A DNA stretch of 53,305 nucleotides from Nitrosomonas ureae (GCF_900108305.1 NZ_FNUX01000020.1:1-53305); one strand, 5' to 3'. Counted from the stretch's first letter, positions 8,775 to 17,077 are shown. Translations and numbers: made by a program. Notes: generated by a model not told the origin, from the sequence alone.

Positions 8775-8911
8775 TTGTTCCTCGATTCCTTTGACTATCG
8801 TATTCGGCAATACACCGCGCACCGGATTGACAATGCAATCACGGTAAGCTTGCGCGGCGGTTTATCGATAAACTTGAGGTACGTCATGCGGTTAATTCGG
8901 AGCTGCGTTAG
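8775..8911 (+). pseudogene. Possible frameshifted C-terminal gene remnant between the two ars blocks
   Basis: The 290-bp gap 8618-8907 has no clear gene. One plus frame reads DSFDYRIRQYTAHRIDNAI. A neighbouring frame, entered near 8836, then reads GKLARRFIDKLEVRHAVNS to a TAG. Joined, they would make a continuous helical, charged C-terminus, as if one frameshift had occurred. I do not recognise the family. This may be chance, and it slightly overlaps the arsD stop region. Confidence 0.2.
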
Positions 8912-9258
8912 CAGCAGCCACCGCAGCAACTCGATTCTTCAACTTCTTCCTGCAAAGGTATTCCAGCCCATCGCGCCAGTTCACTGCGATGCGGATAGCG
9001 GCCAGCCAATGCCACTTCACCGTCAACCAGTATTAAAGGCAGCGCATCCTCACCGGAGCGTTCCAAGAATCCTTTCACCGTAGAATTATCCGTAAAAGCC
9101 ATGGGTTGCTGCGCCAGATTAAAACGCTCGATTGCAACATCGCGCTGTTTGACCCAATCCACATCAGCGGAAAAAACGACCAGTTCCTGGGCTGCGTCGG
9201 AGCCGCAAGCATCTGAGCTACAGCACGAAGCAGGGTCAAATACATGAATAGTTGCCAT
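8908..9258 (-). CDS. arsD: ArsD arsenic metallochaperone/repressor
   Basis: 116-residue cytosolic protein. The N-terminus carries the ArsD arsenite-binding cysteines Cys12, Cys13 and Cys18 in DPASCCSSDACG. The C-terminus ends SSCCGGCC, giving two vicinal pairs, Cys111-112 and Cys115-116. ArsD proteins pass arsenite to the ArsA ATPase and weakly repress ars operons. No arsA is present in this window, so the partner is missing or encoded elsewhere. GGAG lies 7 bases before the ATG. Last gene of the arsR-I-C-B-D run, 94 bp after arsB. Confidence 0.92.
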   Translation of the reverse strand: MATIHVFDPASCCSSDACGSDAAQELVVFSADVDWVKQRDVAIERFNLAQQPMAFTDNSTVKGFLERSGEDALPLILVDGEVALAGRYPHRSELARWAGIPLQEEVEESSCCGGCC

Positions 9259-9352
9259 TTTTATTCTCCATTAGTTAAGTTAACAAGATTGATACAATTT
9301 AATTCTGCTTTTAGTCATTCACGATTATATTGCAATTCTTGCAGCGGTAATC

Positions 9353-10639
9353 TCATTGAATGCTAAGCCACATAGCCAGAGTAGTCAGCGTGATGAGCAA
9401 CACCGGCACAGTCAGCACAACCCCCACCTGAAAATAATACCTCCAGGTGATAATCATATTTTTCCGTGCCAGTACATGCAACCATAACAAGGTTGCCAGA
9501 CTGCCTATAGGGGTAATTTTCGGCCCCAGATCACAACCAATCACATTGGCGTAAATCATCGCTTCCTTGACTGCACCGGTGGCGCTGGTTGCGTCGATCG
9601 ACAACGCGCCGATCAGTACCGTGGGCATATTATTCATAATGGACGATAAAAAGGCGGCCACAAAACCGGTGCCAAATGTTGCCCCCCACACGCCATAACC
9701 GGCAAAAATATCAAGCAGACCGGTAATATATCCGGTCAAACCTTCATTGCGCAAACCATACACCACCAAATACATACCCAGCGAGAAAATAACGATCTGC
9801 CAAGGCGCTTCAAGAATCACCTTGCGCGTGTTAATCACATGACCGCGTGCTGCTACCGCGAGCAATATGAGCGAACCAGCCGCCGCCACAAAGCTGATAG
9901 GCACACCCAGAGATTCCAGACCAAAAAAGCCGATGAGCAGCAATGCCAGCACCACCCAGCCAGCACGGAACGTTGCCAAATCGCGTATTGTTTCCCTAGG
10001 TGTCTTAAGTTGGCTGACGTCATAGCTTACCGGAATACTGCGACGAAAGTAAAAGAAAAGTACGCCCAGACTGCCGGCCACCGATGCGATGTTGACCGGA
10101 ATCATGACAGCAGCATACTCGGCAAAGCCGATCTTGAAGTAATCTGCCGAGACGATATTAACCAAATTCGACACTACTAGCGGCAAGCTGGCCGTATCAG
10201 CAATAAAACCCGCGGCCATGACGAAAGTGAGCGTGGCCACCGGGCTGAATCCAAGCGCCAGCAACATCGCCATTACAATCGGCGTCAGAATCAAAGCTGC
10301 GCCATCGTTGGCGAACAATGCTGCAACCGCCGCACCCAGTAATACAAGATAAGCAAACAATAGGTACCCGTTGCCGCGCCCCCAGCGCGCCACATGCAGT
10401 GCAGCCCATTCAAAGAATCCCGCTTCATCGAGCAAGAGGCTAATGATGATGATGGCAATGAAAGCCGCGGTTGCGTTCCAGACAATATTCCACACTACCG
10501 GAATATCGCTGAGTTGAATCACACCAAGCAGCAGGGCCGCGCCAGCGCCAAACAGAGCGCTCCAGCCGATACCCAGGCCGCGTGGCTGCCAGATGACCAG
10601 CACGAGGGTTACGATGAAAATCAATAGCGCAATCAGCAT
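9353..10639 (-). CDS. arsB: ArsB arsenite/antimonite efflux permease
   Basis: 428-residue inner-membrane permease of the ArsB/ion transporter superfamily with about 12 helices. It shows the conserved [13 protein letters not shown] region in the first half and the [16 protein letters not shown] region in the second. It exports arsenite and antimonite using the membrane potential, alone or with ArsA. It lies 39 bp downstream of arsC and upstream of arsD. Length and pattern match typical ArsB closely. Confidence 0.95.
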   Translation of the reverse strand: MLIALLIFIVTLVLVIWQPRGLGIGWSALFGAGAALLLGVIQLSDIPVVWNIVWNATAAFIAIIIISLLLDEAGFFEWAALHVARWGRGNGYLLFAYLVLLGAAVAALFANDGAALILTPIVMAMLLALGFSPVATLTFVMAAGFIADTASLPLVVSNLVNIVSADYFKIGFAEYAAVMIPVNIASVAGSLGVLFFYFRRSIPVSYDVSQLKTPRETIRDLATFRAGWVVLALLLIGFFGLESLGVPISFVAAAGSLILLAVAARGHVINTRKVILEAPWQIVIFSLGMYLVVYGLRNEGLTGYITGLLDIFAGYGVWGATFGTGFVAAFLSSIMNNMPTVLIGALSIDATSATGAVKEAMIYANVIGCDLGPKITPIGSLATLLWLHVLARKNMIITWRYYFQVGVVLTVPVLLITLTTLAMWLSIQ

Positions 10640-10678
10640 GTCAATAACTTATAGCGCTTGAATTTTGATTTGTAGTTG

Positions 10679-11176
10679 TCACCTTGCGTGTGACCGTTTG
10701 AATTTCAAAATACCGATGTAATCCAGCTTCGTCCTGAAGGCAGAAGAGTTTTGCTGCAAATCATCGAGTGGCAGCGATAAAAAAATCTCTATGCCCTCGC
10801 GCAAGGTTCGATAAGTTTGCGTGAATACCGCATTGATCCCTTCTTCGGTTCCAATCGCCTCGGCGGGATCATCGACACCCCAATGGGCACGCAGCGCAGG
10901 GGCAAGATACGTCGGGCAAGTTTCACCGATCGCATTGCCGCACACGGTAATCACGATGTCCGGGGTTGTTGGCAAGTTGTCCCACGATTTACTGTAAAGC
11001 CCCTCGGTTGCGATACCTTCACGTTCAAGCAAAGCGAGTGAACGCGGATTAACCTGACCGGCCGGTTTGCTGCCCGCGCTCATCGCTTGCCAGCCTTTGG
11101 GCGCCAGATGATTGAAAGTGGCTTCCGCAAGGATAGAGCGGCAGGAATTTCCAGTACACAGAAACAATACATTCAT
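10679..11176 (-). CDS. arsC: ArsC arsenate reductase, low-molecular-weight phosphatase type
   Basis: 165-residue reductase converting arsenate to arsenite, with the phosphatase P-loop CTGNSCRS (Cys7, Cys12, Arg13) at the N-terminus. Cys79 and Cys87 in VITVCGNAIGETCP would relay the disulfide to thioredoxin, and an Asp-Pro pair follows in WGVDDPA. I start at the ATG giving MNVLFLCTG, two bases after the arsI stop. An upstream TTG would overlap arsI. Confidence 0.93.
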   Translation of the reverse strand: MNVLFLCTGNSCRSILAEATFNHLAPKGWQAMSAGSKPAGQVNPRSLALLEREGIATEGLYSKSWDNLPTTPDIVITVCGNAIGETCPTYLAPALRAHWGVDDPAEAIGTEEGINAVFTQTYRTLREGIEIFLSLPLDDLQQNSSAFRTKLDYIGILKFKRSHAR

Positions 11177-11178
11177 GA

Positions 11179-11598
11179 TCACCCCGCACAACAGGCTTCG
11201 GTCTTAGCCGGAATGGCGGCATCTTGCCCAAATACCGGAATCGTCTCCAGCGAGTGGAACACTTCCCAGGCGATGCCTTGCGGATCAACTGCCCAGTATT
11301 TATTTGATGATGCGTAACAACATTGTGCGTTCCGTTGCTCGGCGGCAGGCAAATCGGCTTGCATCAGGCGCTGGTTCACTTCGGTTAATGCATCTTCGGA
11401 ATCAACCTGGATTCCCACATGATCCAAACCCGGTTTTACACCCCTTGCCGATAGGGCGAAATTAATATATGGATCGTCCAGCATCCACTTGGCGTAATCC
11501 GGTTTGCTAACGGATGGATCGATACCAAATAATGCCGAGTAAAAGCGGATATTATCCTGCAGATTATCGACAGCAATATGGACATGAAAGCGTTTCAT
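11179..11598 (-). CDS. arsI: ArsI/CadI-type dioxygenase, probable C-As lyase
   Basis: 139-residue vicinal-oxygen-chelate (glyoxalase-fold) protein. Candidate Fe(II) ligands are His5 or His7, His60 (LDHVGIQV) and Glu112 (AWEVFH). The vicinal pair Cys93-Cys94 in NAQCCYASSNKYW matches the arsenic-binding pair of characterised ArsI, which demethylates methylarsonous acid. Without that pair it would be an ordinary CadI-like protein. Two adjacent ATGs occur; the second has the better spacing (6 bases) from GGAG. The C-terminus ends in another CC pair. It lies between arsR and arsC. Confidence 0.88.
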   Translation of the reverse strand: MKRFHVHIAVDNLQDNIRFYSALFGIDPSVSKPDYAKWMLDDPYINFALSARGVKPGLDHVGIQVDSEDALTEVNQRLMQADLPAAEQRNAQCCYASSNKYWAVDPQGIAWEVFHSLETIPVFGQDAAIPAKTEACCAG

Positions 11599-11616
11599 CA
11601 TTGTCTCCTTCGTTAA

Positions 11617-11952
11617 TTAATATTTAGCTGTTTTTTCATCACAATAAACCTCAACAATGCCGCAAGGCATACCCGAGCAGCAATTCTCAGTGAGATAACC
11701 CATTAGCGCATTCATGGTTGCAAAATTTGCCGAATAATAAATGAAGCGGCTTTCCTGCCGGGTGATCACCAGCTCTGCATGGGCCAACTCTTTCAGATGA
11801 AAAGACAGCGTTGCATTGGGGATACCCAATTCCTTGGCAAGCTGACCCGCCGGAACTCCGGACTCGCCAACCTGAACCAGAACCCGGAATATCGTGAGAC
11901 GAGTTTCATGTGCCAAGGCAGCCAGAGCTTTAATTGCAGCATTTATTTCCAT
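11617..11952 (-). CDS. arsR: ArsR-family arsenite-responsive repressor
   Basis: 111-residue winged-helix repressor. The DNA-recognition region is IPNATLSFHLKEL (about 44-56), followed by the beta-wing VITRQESRFIYY. The sensor cysteines are C-terminal: Cys91, Cys92 and Cys97 in ENCCSGMPCG. This resembles the Acidithiobacillus-type site rather than the classical ELCVCDL site in the recognition helix region. I start at ATG 11952 because the family N-terminus begins there. No ribosome binding site precedes it, and the candidate -10 ends 6 bases upstream, so the mRNA could be leaderless. Confidence 0.92.
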   Translation of the reverse strand: MEINAAIKALAALAHETRLTIFRVLVQVGESGVPAGQLAKELGIPNATLSFHLKELAHAELVITRQESRFIYYSANFATMNALMGYLTENCCSGMPCGIVEVYCDEKTAKY

Positions 11953-11958
11953 ATTTCT

Positions 11959-11988
11959 ATTATCATGGAAATGAATATTCGTTGTCAA
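11959..11988 (-). promoter_or_regulatory. Candidate sigma-70 promoter with operator-like palindrome for the arsR operon
   Basis: On the minus strand TTGACA (11988-11983) is separated by 18 bases from GATAAT (11964-11959). The spacer contains the perfect palindrome GAATATTC, a plausible ArsR contact. The -10 lies just 6 bases before the arsR ATG. Confidence 0.5.
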
Positions 11989-12078
11989 TGCTTCAATACT
12001 TCTTAAATCAATAATTGTGCGTAGCCGTTTGTTGATTCCATCCCGGCTTGCAGTACTTCGCAAGCCATTATTCAGCAA

Positions 12079-12305
12079 TAGATTCGGATGAGAGTGTGGT
12101 AGCTATAGCGCGTGAATATCTGTGGTTATCTATGTGAAGAGACCTTTGCACGGTTACAATCTTGGAGCAATGGATCAGATGATATGAGTTACTTGCGACA
12201 CCATGAGCAGTATAATTGGCGTATTCCGTCTGCTTTCACCGGCATCCATCGCCGGTATGCAAGCTCAATGCTGTCTTCGCCTTGGAAATATCGCTTTTCA
12301 TCCAT
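12079..12305. other. Region without a supported gene
   Basis: About 350 bp separates the arsR start from the stop of the DCC-family gene, and no convincing coding region is present. An inverted repeat ACCGGC...GCCGGT at 12238-12256 (7-base loop) lacks a T-tract. GAGACCTTTGCACGG at 12138-12152 reminded me of insertion-sequence ends, but no partner end or transposase is in the window. Confidence 0.4.
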
Positions 12306-12677
12306 CTACAGGCGCCCGCTCTTTTGCAAACGCCGGTTGACCATCCGGTGGTAAAGTGACGAGAGCACTGGCCGAATCACTGGCAGGCCGATGAACCAAG
12401 CCAGCGGCTTTAGTAAGAGTACCCGGGACATCAACAAAATATAAGCATCCAGTTCGGAAACTATTTGTTGATGTTCGTCACGAACATGCAGTTGAGTCAA
12501 AGCCAAGTGAGGATCGATACCGATGTCGCGCAAATGTTTATCTTGCCCGGTGATATCGAACCAGCATACATCTTTCCCACTTTCCCCAGCTAACTTTTCA
12601 TAGTTCTCCCGATCCTTGATGCAACTGGGGCATGCGCCATCATAATAGACGGTGATCTTCTCTTTCTCTTCACGCAT
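12306..12677 (-). CDS. DCC-family (DUF393) thiol-disulfide oxidoreductase-like protein
   Basis: 123-residue protein with the DCC signature near the N-terminus, VYYDGACPSCIKD, whose CPSC is a thioredoxin-like redox motif. The C-terminal half holds a hydrophobic stretch (about 80-105) and a basic end. The function of the family is poorly known. I use the ATG with GGGG 8 bases upstream, rather than the in-frame TTG nine codons earlier. It is a stand-alone gene with no obvious operon partners. Confidence 0.8.
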   Translation of the reverse strand: MREEKEKITVYYDGACPSCIKDRENYEKLAGESGKDVCWFDITGQDKHLRDIGIDPHLALTQLHVRDEHQQIVSELDAYILLMSRVLLLKPLAWFIGLPVIRPVLSSLYHRMVNRRLQKSGRL

Positions 12678-12854
12678 TATCAATTCCCCTTGATTAAGTA
12701 CCAAAACAGCAGGATACGGGGTCGGACTTACATCTTACGTTTCCTTCTTATTGCTGTGAGCCGGGCTGTGAAGCAAGCAGAAATAAAGAATTAGAATGTC
12801 AGATTAAAACCTGCACGGGTACTTCATGTTGTTAATGTGCCCTACATATAATGC

Positions 12855-12885
12855 GTTGCGCCGGGCAAAAAACACCCGGCACAAC
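12855..12885 (-). terminator. Strong hairpin downstream of the CHRD gene
   Basis: An 11-bp stem with one mismatch (GTTGCGCCGGG / CCCGGCACAAC) closes a 9-base A-rich loop, about 90 bp after the CHRD stop in the direction of that gene. The T-run falls in the loop on the minus strand, and no T-tract follows the stem, so it is an imperfect terminator. The rest of 12678-12975 holds no gene that I can see. Confidence 0.4.
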
Positions 12886-12975
12886 GATTTCAGCTTTGAT
12901 TGAAGAATCAATTTCCACATGATCCTTTTCAAACCATCCGTCATCAGATCATGATAGTAGACTCACTCTACCTTA

Positions 12976-13524
12976 CTACTGAAGCGAGTCTGAGTCATCA
13001 TCCTTATCTTCCAGCAGTTGCCCCCGAATCACACCTGCCGGGAAAGTTGTACTATGCACGTTCGCGTAGATTTTTCCAGCACGCATTGCAAAAGCGAGAG
13101 AAGCGATGTTATTAAGCGGTACACCACATGCTTCGATTGCCTCAGGCGTTTCTGGCGGTAAGATATCACTATTATCAAGAGTAACTTCAACTGAGCCCTC
13201 GCCCACATCCACTGGCGGATCTGCCGGACCGAAGAGAAAAGCCACTATTGGTCCGTTCACGCCTGCAGATGCGCAGTGAAAATGTGCCTGCGTGATTCCG
13301 GTACCGTTGCGCACAGCGAGACGAAACTGCGCTCTGGTCAACGCCGCATCAAATTCAACTTCAATTGTACCGGCAGTATCAGTAGCAACTCCGCCTGCGG
13401 GAGAGGTAACCTCTTGTGCGCCGCTTAAGTTCGCCTCGAATTTCAACTCATTTGCGGCATATACGACACTTAACCCAAAAAACAACGTTACCAACAAAAA
13501 CAGCTTAATATACAAGTTCTTCAT
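12976..13524 (-). CDS. Secreted CHRD-domain protein
   Basis: 182-residue exported protein. Residues 1-23 form a signal peptide (basic start, hydrophobic core, cleavage after VYAA), and the rest is a CHRD domain. The domain pattern is visible as LSGAQEVTSP at the start, ITQAHFHCASAGVNGP in the middle and IYANVHSTTFPAGVIRGQL at the end. CHRD domains occur in bacterial extracytoplasmic proteins of unknown role. AGGAG lies 9 bases before this ATG; a GTG nine codons upstream is less likely. The extreme C-terminus is acidic. Confidence 0.85.
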   Translation of the reverse strand: MKNLYIKLFLLVTLFFGLSVVYAANELKFEANLSGAQEVTSPAGGVATDTAGTIEVEFDAALTRAQFRLAVRNGTGITQAHFHCASAGVNGPIVAFLFGPADPPVDVGEGSVEVTLDNSDILPPETPEAIEACGVPLNNIASLAFAMRAGKIYANVHSTTFPAGVIRGQLLEDKDDDSDSLQ

Positions 13525-13699
13525 GTTATATTCTCCTAATAAAACAGCCACCTTTCATTGGTGATTTATCAAATCTAAAAATTCAAGATGGTGTTCAGGT
13601 TCAAAATAAGAATCCTTGTGCTACGAAGAACAACACCAAACATTGTCGGGTGCATTCATAGTATGGTGAATTCAAATCCTAACCGCAACAATTAATATT

Positions 13700-13846
13700 A
13701 AGGAAACGCTGATTAATTGGCTGCACGAGCGAATCACTACGTTGCGCGGTACTCGCGCCTTAACCTATCTTGTTGATATATCTCAGTTTTTGCGTTCCGG
13801 GCACCTCGTGCTTCATCTCGTTCGCCGAATTAATCAGGGTTTCCTT
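13700..13846. mobile_element. 147-bp MITE-like element with 19-bp terminal inverted repeats
   Basis: Left end AAGGAAACGCTGATTAATT (13700-13718) and the reverse complement of the right end (13828-13846) agree at 18 of 19 positions. The interior has no open frame long enough for a protein. It sits in the 478-bp gap between the CHRD and CPBP genes. A related single end occurs at 20020-20038. No clear target-site duplication is visible. It is most simply a non-autonomous element mobilised by a transposase elsewhere in the genome. Confidence 0.7.
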
Positions 13847-14002
13847 GGAGAACTAACCTAATTACCCGAGAAACGATATTCTTCCCGCCCGGTGCATTAA
13901 CAAAACCGGCGTAAGATACAGCTTCAGAAGTCTAAATACTGATATCTGTAATTCTTGAGTTCTTTTTCCATTGCTTAATGACTCCCTTTCTTTTCCGGGT
14001 AT

Positions 14003-14935
14003 TCATACCATATTCCGGCCCAACCAGAGATTGCCGATATATCCTCCGGCTTCCATCATCCAGGCAATCCCCAGATGCACCGCCAATCCTCCCACGATAG
14101 ACTGGGTTCTATAGGCAATAACGCCCAATATCCATCCACCCAGGAAAGAGGAAATGCATTCCAGCAGCGGCTTGCCGAAATGAATACTGCAATAGAACGT
14201 AGCCATCGGTAAAATTGCCGTTGCTCCGGCGTAACGTACAAAAGCGAATAGCAAAAATCCACGGAAGAATAACTCAATGGTTACAAAATCGATCCCGTAG
14301 CTGATCTCATACAACAGTTGATACGCCAGCAAGTTGTCCGTATGGGGTGCAATAAAAGCAACTTGCTTTAATCGAGGGTACGCATTCAAGAAATCCAGTT
14401 GCATACTGGCAAAAATGATCAGCGGTATCATTAGCAACAACATCAGGCAGTAAGGCCGCCATTGAATATTGTTTACCGTTGCACCCCAGAAACTTGGCTG
14501 TGCGGGAAGCATTTTGTATAACACCGCCAGTGGAATCAGCACGACCAGAAATTTAAATGGCAATGTAGTCACCACCGTAAAATAATTACCCCAAACGCCT
14601 TGCAGCATATTTTCCAGCGGATTGGCAATGCTCACTTTAAGGGCAAACAAGACTGGCGCAAACAACAGCAGCAACCAAAATACGGGCACAGGGGTTATCA
14701 AGTGCTTCCTGAATCTGATGGCAAATAAATAAGGAACGGCAAAAGCGCAGCAGTAGACGGTAAAAAGCGCAACAAACTGATAATAACGGGAGCTCATACC
14801 AGCGATCATTACGCGTTCGATATCCCATTGATAATTCAGAGCCATCAAGAGGCTAATCCATGCACTGCAAAAAAATAACAGCCACTTATCTACAGTCTTT
14901 ACGTATTCTTGCAAATACCAAAAAATAATCTTCAT
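14003..14935 (-). CDS. CPBP (Abi/CAAX-like) family intramembrane protease homologue
   Basis: 310-residue membrane protein with about eight helices and a C-terminal CPBP domain. The first motif appears as TIELFFRGFL (one Glu plus Arg, instead of the usual EExxxR). The second is CSIHFGKPLLE, and the third is GGLAVHLGIAWM. These supply the putative metal-binding Glu and His residues. The substrate is unknown; family members act in prenyl-protein processing or bacteriocin immunity. I prefer the ATG over a TTG five codons upstream. The single-Glu first motif means activity is not certain. Confidence 0.72.
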   Translation of the reverse strand: MKIIFWYLQEYVKTVDKWLLFFCSAWISLLMALNYQWDIERVMIAGMSSRYYQFVALFTVYCCAFAVPYLFAIRFRKHLITPVPVFWLLLLFAPVLFALKVSIANPLENMLQGVWGNYFTVVTTLPFKFLVVLIPLAVLYKMLPAQPSFWGATVNNIQWRPYCLMLLLMIPLIIFASMQLDFLNAYPRLKQVAFIAPHTDNLLAYQLLYEISYGIDFVTIELFFRGFLLFAFVRYAGATAILPMATFYCSIHFGKPLLECISSFLGGWILGVIAYRTQSIVGGLAVHLGIAWMMEAGGYIGNLWLGRNMV

Positions 14936-15154
14936 TGAAAAAGGTAACAAAAAAATAAGCGCATGATCAAATTTGCTATTTAGCCATCAAAAACCCGTTT
15001 TATTATCACAAAGCAATCATCGGCTTTGCGATATGCTCCTCTGCTTGAAAAAAGATTTACATCTGCGCGTATCGTTTAAGTTTCTTTAGGATCTTAGCAA
15101 TAGCATCGAATAACAGAAAGTTATGCGCCGCAATGGATTATTCCGGAGGAGTAT

Positions 15155-16405
15155 ATGGCAAGCATCTGCCTTGGCCGCCAGCCTATTCTAGATCGTAATC
15201 ACAATCTGGTGGCATTTGAGTTACTGTTCAGACAGGAAGAGACTGAAGAAACCGCTCATGTCACCAGTGACTTGTCGGCATCCGCAAACGTTATCGTGAA
15301 TGCTTACGGCAAGTTCGGAATTCACAACGTGCTAGGTCATCAACGTGGCTTTATCAACGCAGATCCTGATCTCATCCTGAGTGACATCATTAGCCTGCTG
15401 CCCAGCAAGCACATCGTGCTGGAAGTGAAGGAATCCGCATCCATTACACTAGAGTTCTTACAGCGCTGTAAAGAACTAAAGCAAAAGGGATATCAGTTTG
15501 CACTCGATAATATCGTGGCCATCAACAGTCAGGTTGAACTGCTGTTACCTTTGGTCAGTGTCGTCAAAATCGATGTTCTGGCGCTGACCAGAAATCAACT
15601 CACTCAGCTGGTCAATCAGCTCAATCATTGGCCAGTATTACTTCTGGCGCTAAAAGTTGAGAATCAGGAACAGGAAGCGCATTGCAGGCAATTAGGCTTT
15701 CAAATGTTTCAAGGATATTATTTTGCAAAACCCGAAGTAATGTCAATCAAACGTGCTGACCCTGGCAAGATACCGCTATTAAAACTATTAGCTTTGGTAA
15801 TGCAGGATAATGATCAGAACAGTGATATTGATGAAATTGAAAAGGAATTTAAACATCAGCCTGGCTTAAGTTATAACCTGTTACGTATGGTGAACTCCGG
15901 TAGCGACGGCTTACCATTAAAAATTAATTCCATCAAACAAGCTGTTCAGTTAATGGGACGCAAACAGTTACAGAAATGGATACAGCTTTTGCTGTATACC
16001 TCCAGCCAATCGGCGGATAGTCTGTCTGATGAAATCACACAAACTGCCGTAACACGCGGAAAATTGATGGAATTAATCGCAAGAGCCGAACGCCCTCATG
16101 ATAAGAATCACCATGAACGCGCCTATATGGTAGGTATTTTGTCTCTTCTGGATCAATTATTAGGCATTGAAATGCAGCAAATCGTCAACAAATTAGGAAT
16201 TTCTGATGACATGAACCAAGCCTTATTGAACCGCCAAGGACGCTTGGGCCAAGCATTGAAATTAATAGAGGCCAAAGAAAAAGGCGAAACAGCATCCATT
16301 CCTTCCTTATTATCCGAACTGGATTTCCTGAGTCTGAATGAATTATCCGACATCGAAACGCAAGTAAGGGGATGGACTGATCACACCGATGCAACTGTTA
16401 ATTAG
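15155..16405 (+). CDS. EAL-HDOD (YuxH-type) signalling protein with degenerate EAL domain
   Basis: 416-residue cytosolic protein. The N-terminal EAL-like domain (about 1-200) begins CLGRQPILDRNHNLVAFELL. The C-terminal HDOD domain (about 200-390) contains the SYNLLRMVNSG and INSIKQAVQLMGRKQLQKW segments. The EAL part keeps VKID and LKVENQEQE but reads LDNIVAIN where active phosphodiesterases have DDFG. It therefore probably lacks cyclic-di-GMP hydrolysis and acts as a sensor or adaptor. A good GGAGG lies before the ATG, and a terminator follows. Single-gene transcript by layout. Confidence 0.88.
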   Translation: MASICLGRQPILDRNHNLVAFELLFRQEETEETAHVTSDLSASANVIVNAYGKFGIHNVLGHQRGFINADPDLILSDIISLLPSKHIVLEVKESASITLEFLQRCKELKQKGYQFALDNIVAINSQVELLLPLVSVVKIDVLALTRNQLTQLVNQLNHWPVLLLALKVENQEQEAHCRQLGFQMFQGYYFAKPEVMSIKRADPGKIPLLKLLALVMQDNDQNSDIDEIEKEFKHQPGLSYNLLRMVNSGSDGLPLKINSIKQAVQLMGRKQLQKWIQLLLYTSSQSADSLSDEITQTAVTRGKLMELIARAERPHDKNHHERAYMVGILSLLDQLLGIEMQQIVNKLGISDDMNQALLNRQGRLGQALKLIEAKEKGETASIPSLLSELDFLSLNELSDIETQVRGWTDHTDATVN

Positions 16406-16423
16406 AATTAGATTGTGTTTCGG

Positions 16424-16451
16424 CGCCGCATACTTTTACCCGCGGCGTTTT
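16424..16451 (+). terminator. Rho-independent terminator after the EAL-HDOD gene
   Basis: A CGCCGC / GCGGCG stem around a 12-base loop is followed directly by TTTT, 19 bp after the stop codon on the same strand. Confidence 0.65.
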
Positions 16452-16479
16452 CTGAGCAGCGGCAATTAACCGGATTGCG

Positions 16480-16857
16480 CTAGAGAAGCGCGCGATAGAT
16501 TCTTTCCATCACGCTATTGTTGTATTCCTGCACTACAATCTGTGAATTAAATAAAGCCTTGAGCTCGATTATCGTAACAGCAAGCAGCAACAACACGCCC
16601 AGAATAACCGCAGGCGTAAACAGCAAAACGACTCCCTGCAAAAAAATACTCAAATTGACCAAACCCCGCAACCACTTACCCAGATAAAAATGATGCAACC
16701 CGGCAATAAATAAAAAATTGAGCGCCGCGTAGGTATCCGGATCTTTCAGATTCTTCTCGGCTTGCTGGAAAAATTGCAATCGTTTGTCATCCGGTAATGT
16801 GCGCACCAGCTTGCGAAGACGCTCTTCTTCTTCCTGAACCGCCCCTTTCGATCTCAT
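16480..16857 (-). CDS. TM2-domain-like small membrane protein
   Basis: 125-residue protein. A charged helical N-terminus (about 1-45) precedes two hydrophobic helices around a TM2-like pattern (FLFIAGLHHFYLGKWLRGL, then a second helix near 70-95). A short polar C-terminus follows. The role of TM2 proteins in bacteria is unknown. A GTG one codon upstream is an alternative start. The DUF4177 gene ends 4 bp upstream, so both are probably co-transcribed with the SNase-like gene. Confidence 0.72.
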   Translation of the reverse strand: MRSKGAVQEEEERLRKLVRTLPDDKRLQFFQQAEKNLKDPDTYAALNFLFIAGLHHFYLGKWLRGLVNLSIFLQGVVLLFTPAVILGVLLLLAVTIIELKALFNSQIVVQEYNNSVMERIYRALL

Positions 16858-16861
16858 CACG

Positions 16862-17077
16862 CTAGCGTGCCAGCGTAATAATCACCGCCTCACGCTTCCA
16901 GAACAGTAAAAACCGCTTTTGCTCGACAAACTGGAACACCAGCGTCCAGCCATCGGCAGCCTCTTTATTCAGCGTCGTTTCCAGCCGTTTGACCGGAATG
17001 CCGGATGCACCCAGGAAAATGGTTCCAACCCCGCCTTCTGTCACGTGCAGCACTTTGTATTCCTTGTAAGCCATCAT
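16862..17077 (-). CDS. DUF4177-type small protein
   Basis: 71-residue protein matching the DUF4177 pattern: a start YKEYKVLHV, a central LNKEAADGWTLV segment and a final strand AVIITLAR. Function unknown. An AAAGGAGA ribosome binding site precedes two consecutive ATGs; I use the first. It sits between the SNase-like and TM2-like genes with short spacing, suggesting one transcript. Confidence 0.75.
   Translation of the reverse strand: MMAYKEYKVLHVTEGGVGTIFLGASGIPVKRLETTLNKEAADGWTLVFQFVEQKRFLLFWKREAVIITLAR

Noticed and set aside
8618..8847. Open frame of about 76 codons whose ATG directly follows the ACR3-like stop
   Set aside because: The product matches no pattern I know and codon use looks poor. 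Competing frames in the same stretch look more protein-like.
12138..12152. GAGACCTTTGCACGG as an insertion-sequence end
   Set aside because: Only a memory-based resemblance; no opposite end, target duplication or transposase in the window.
12112..12354. Plus-strand open frame of 80 codons
   Set aside because: No family resemblance, no ribosome binding site, and its 3' part runs antisense to the DCC-family gene.
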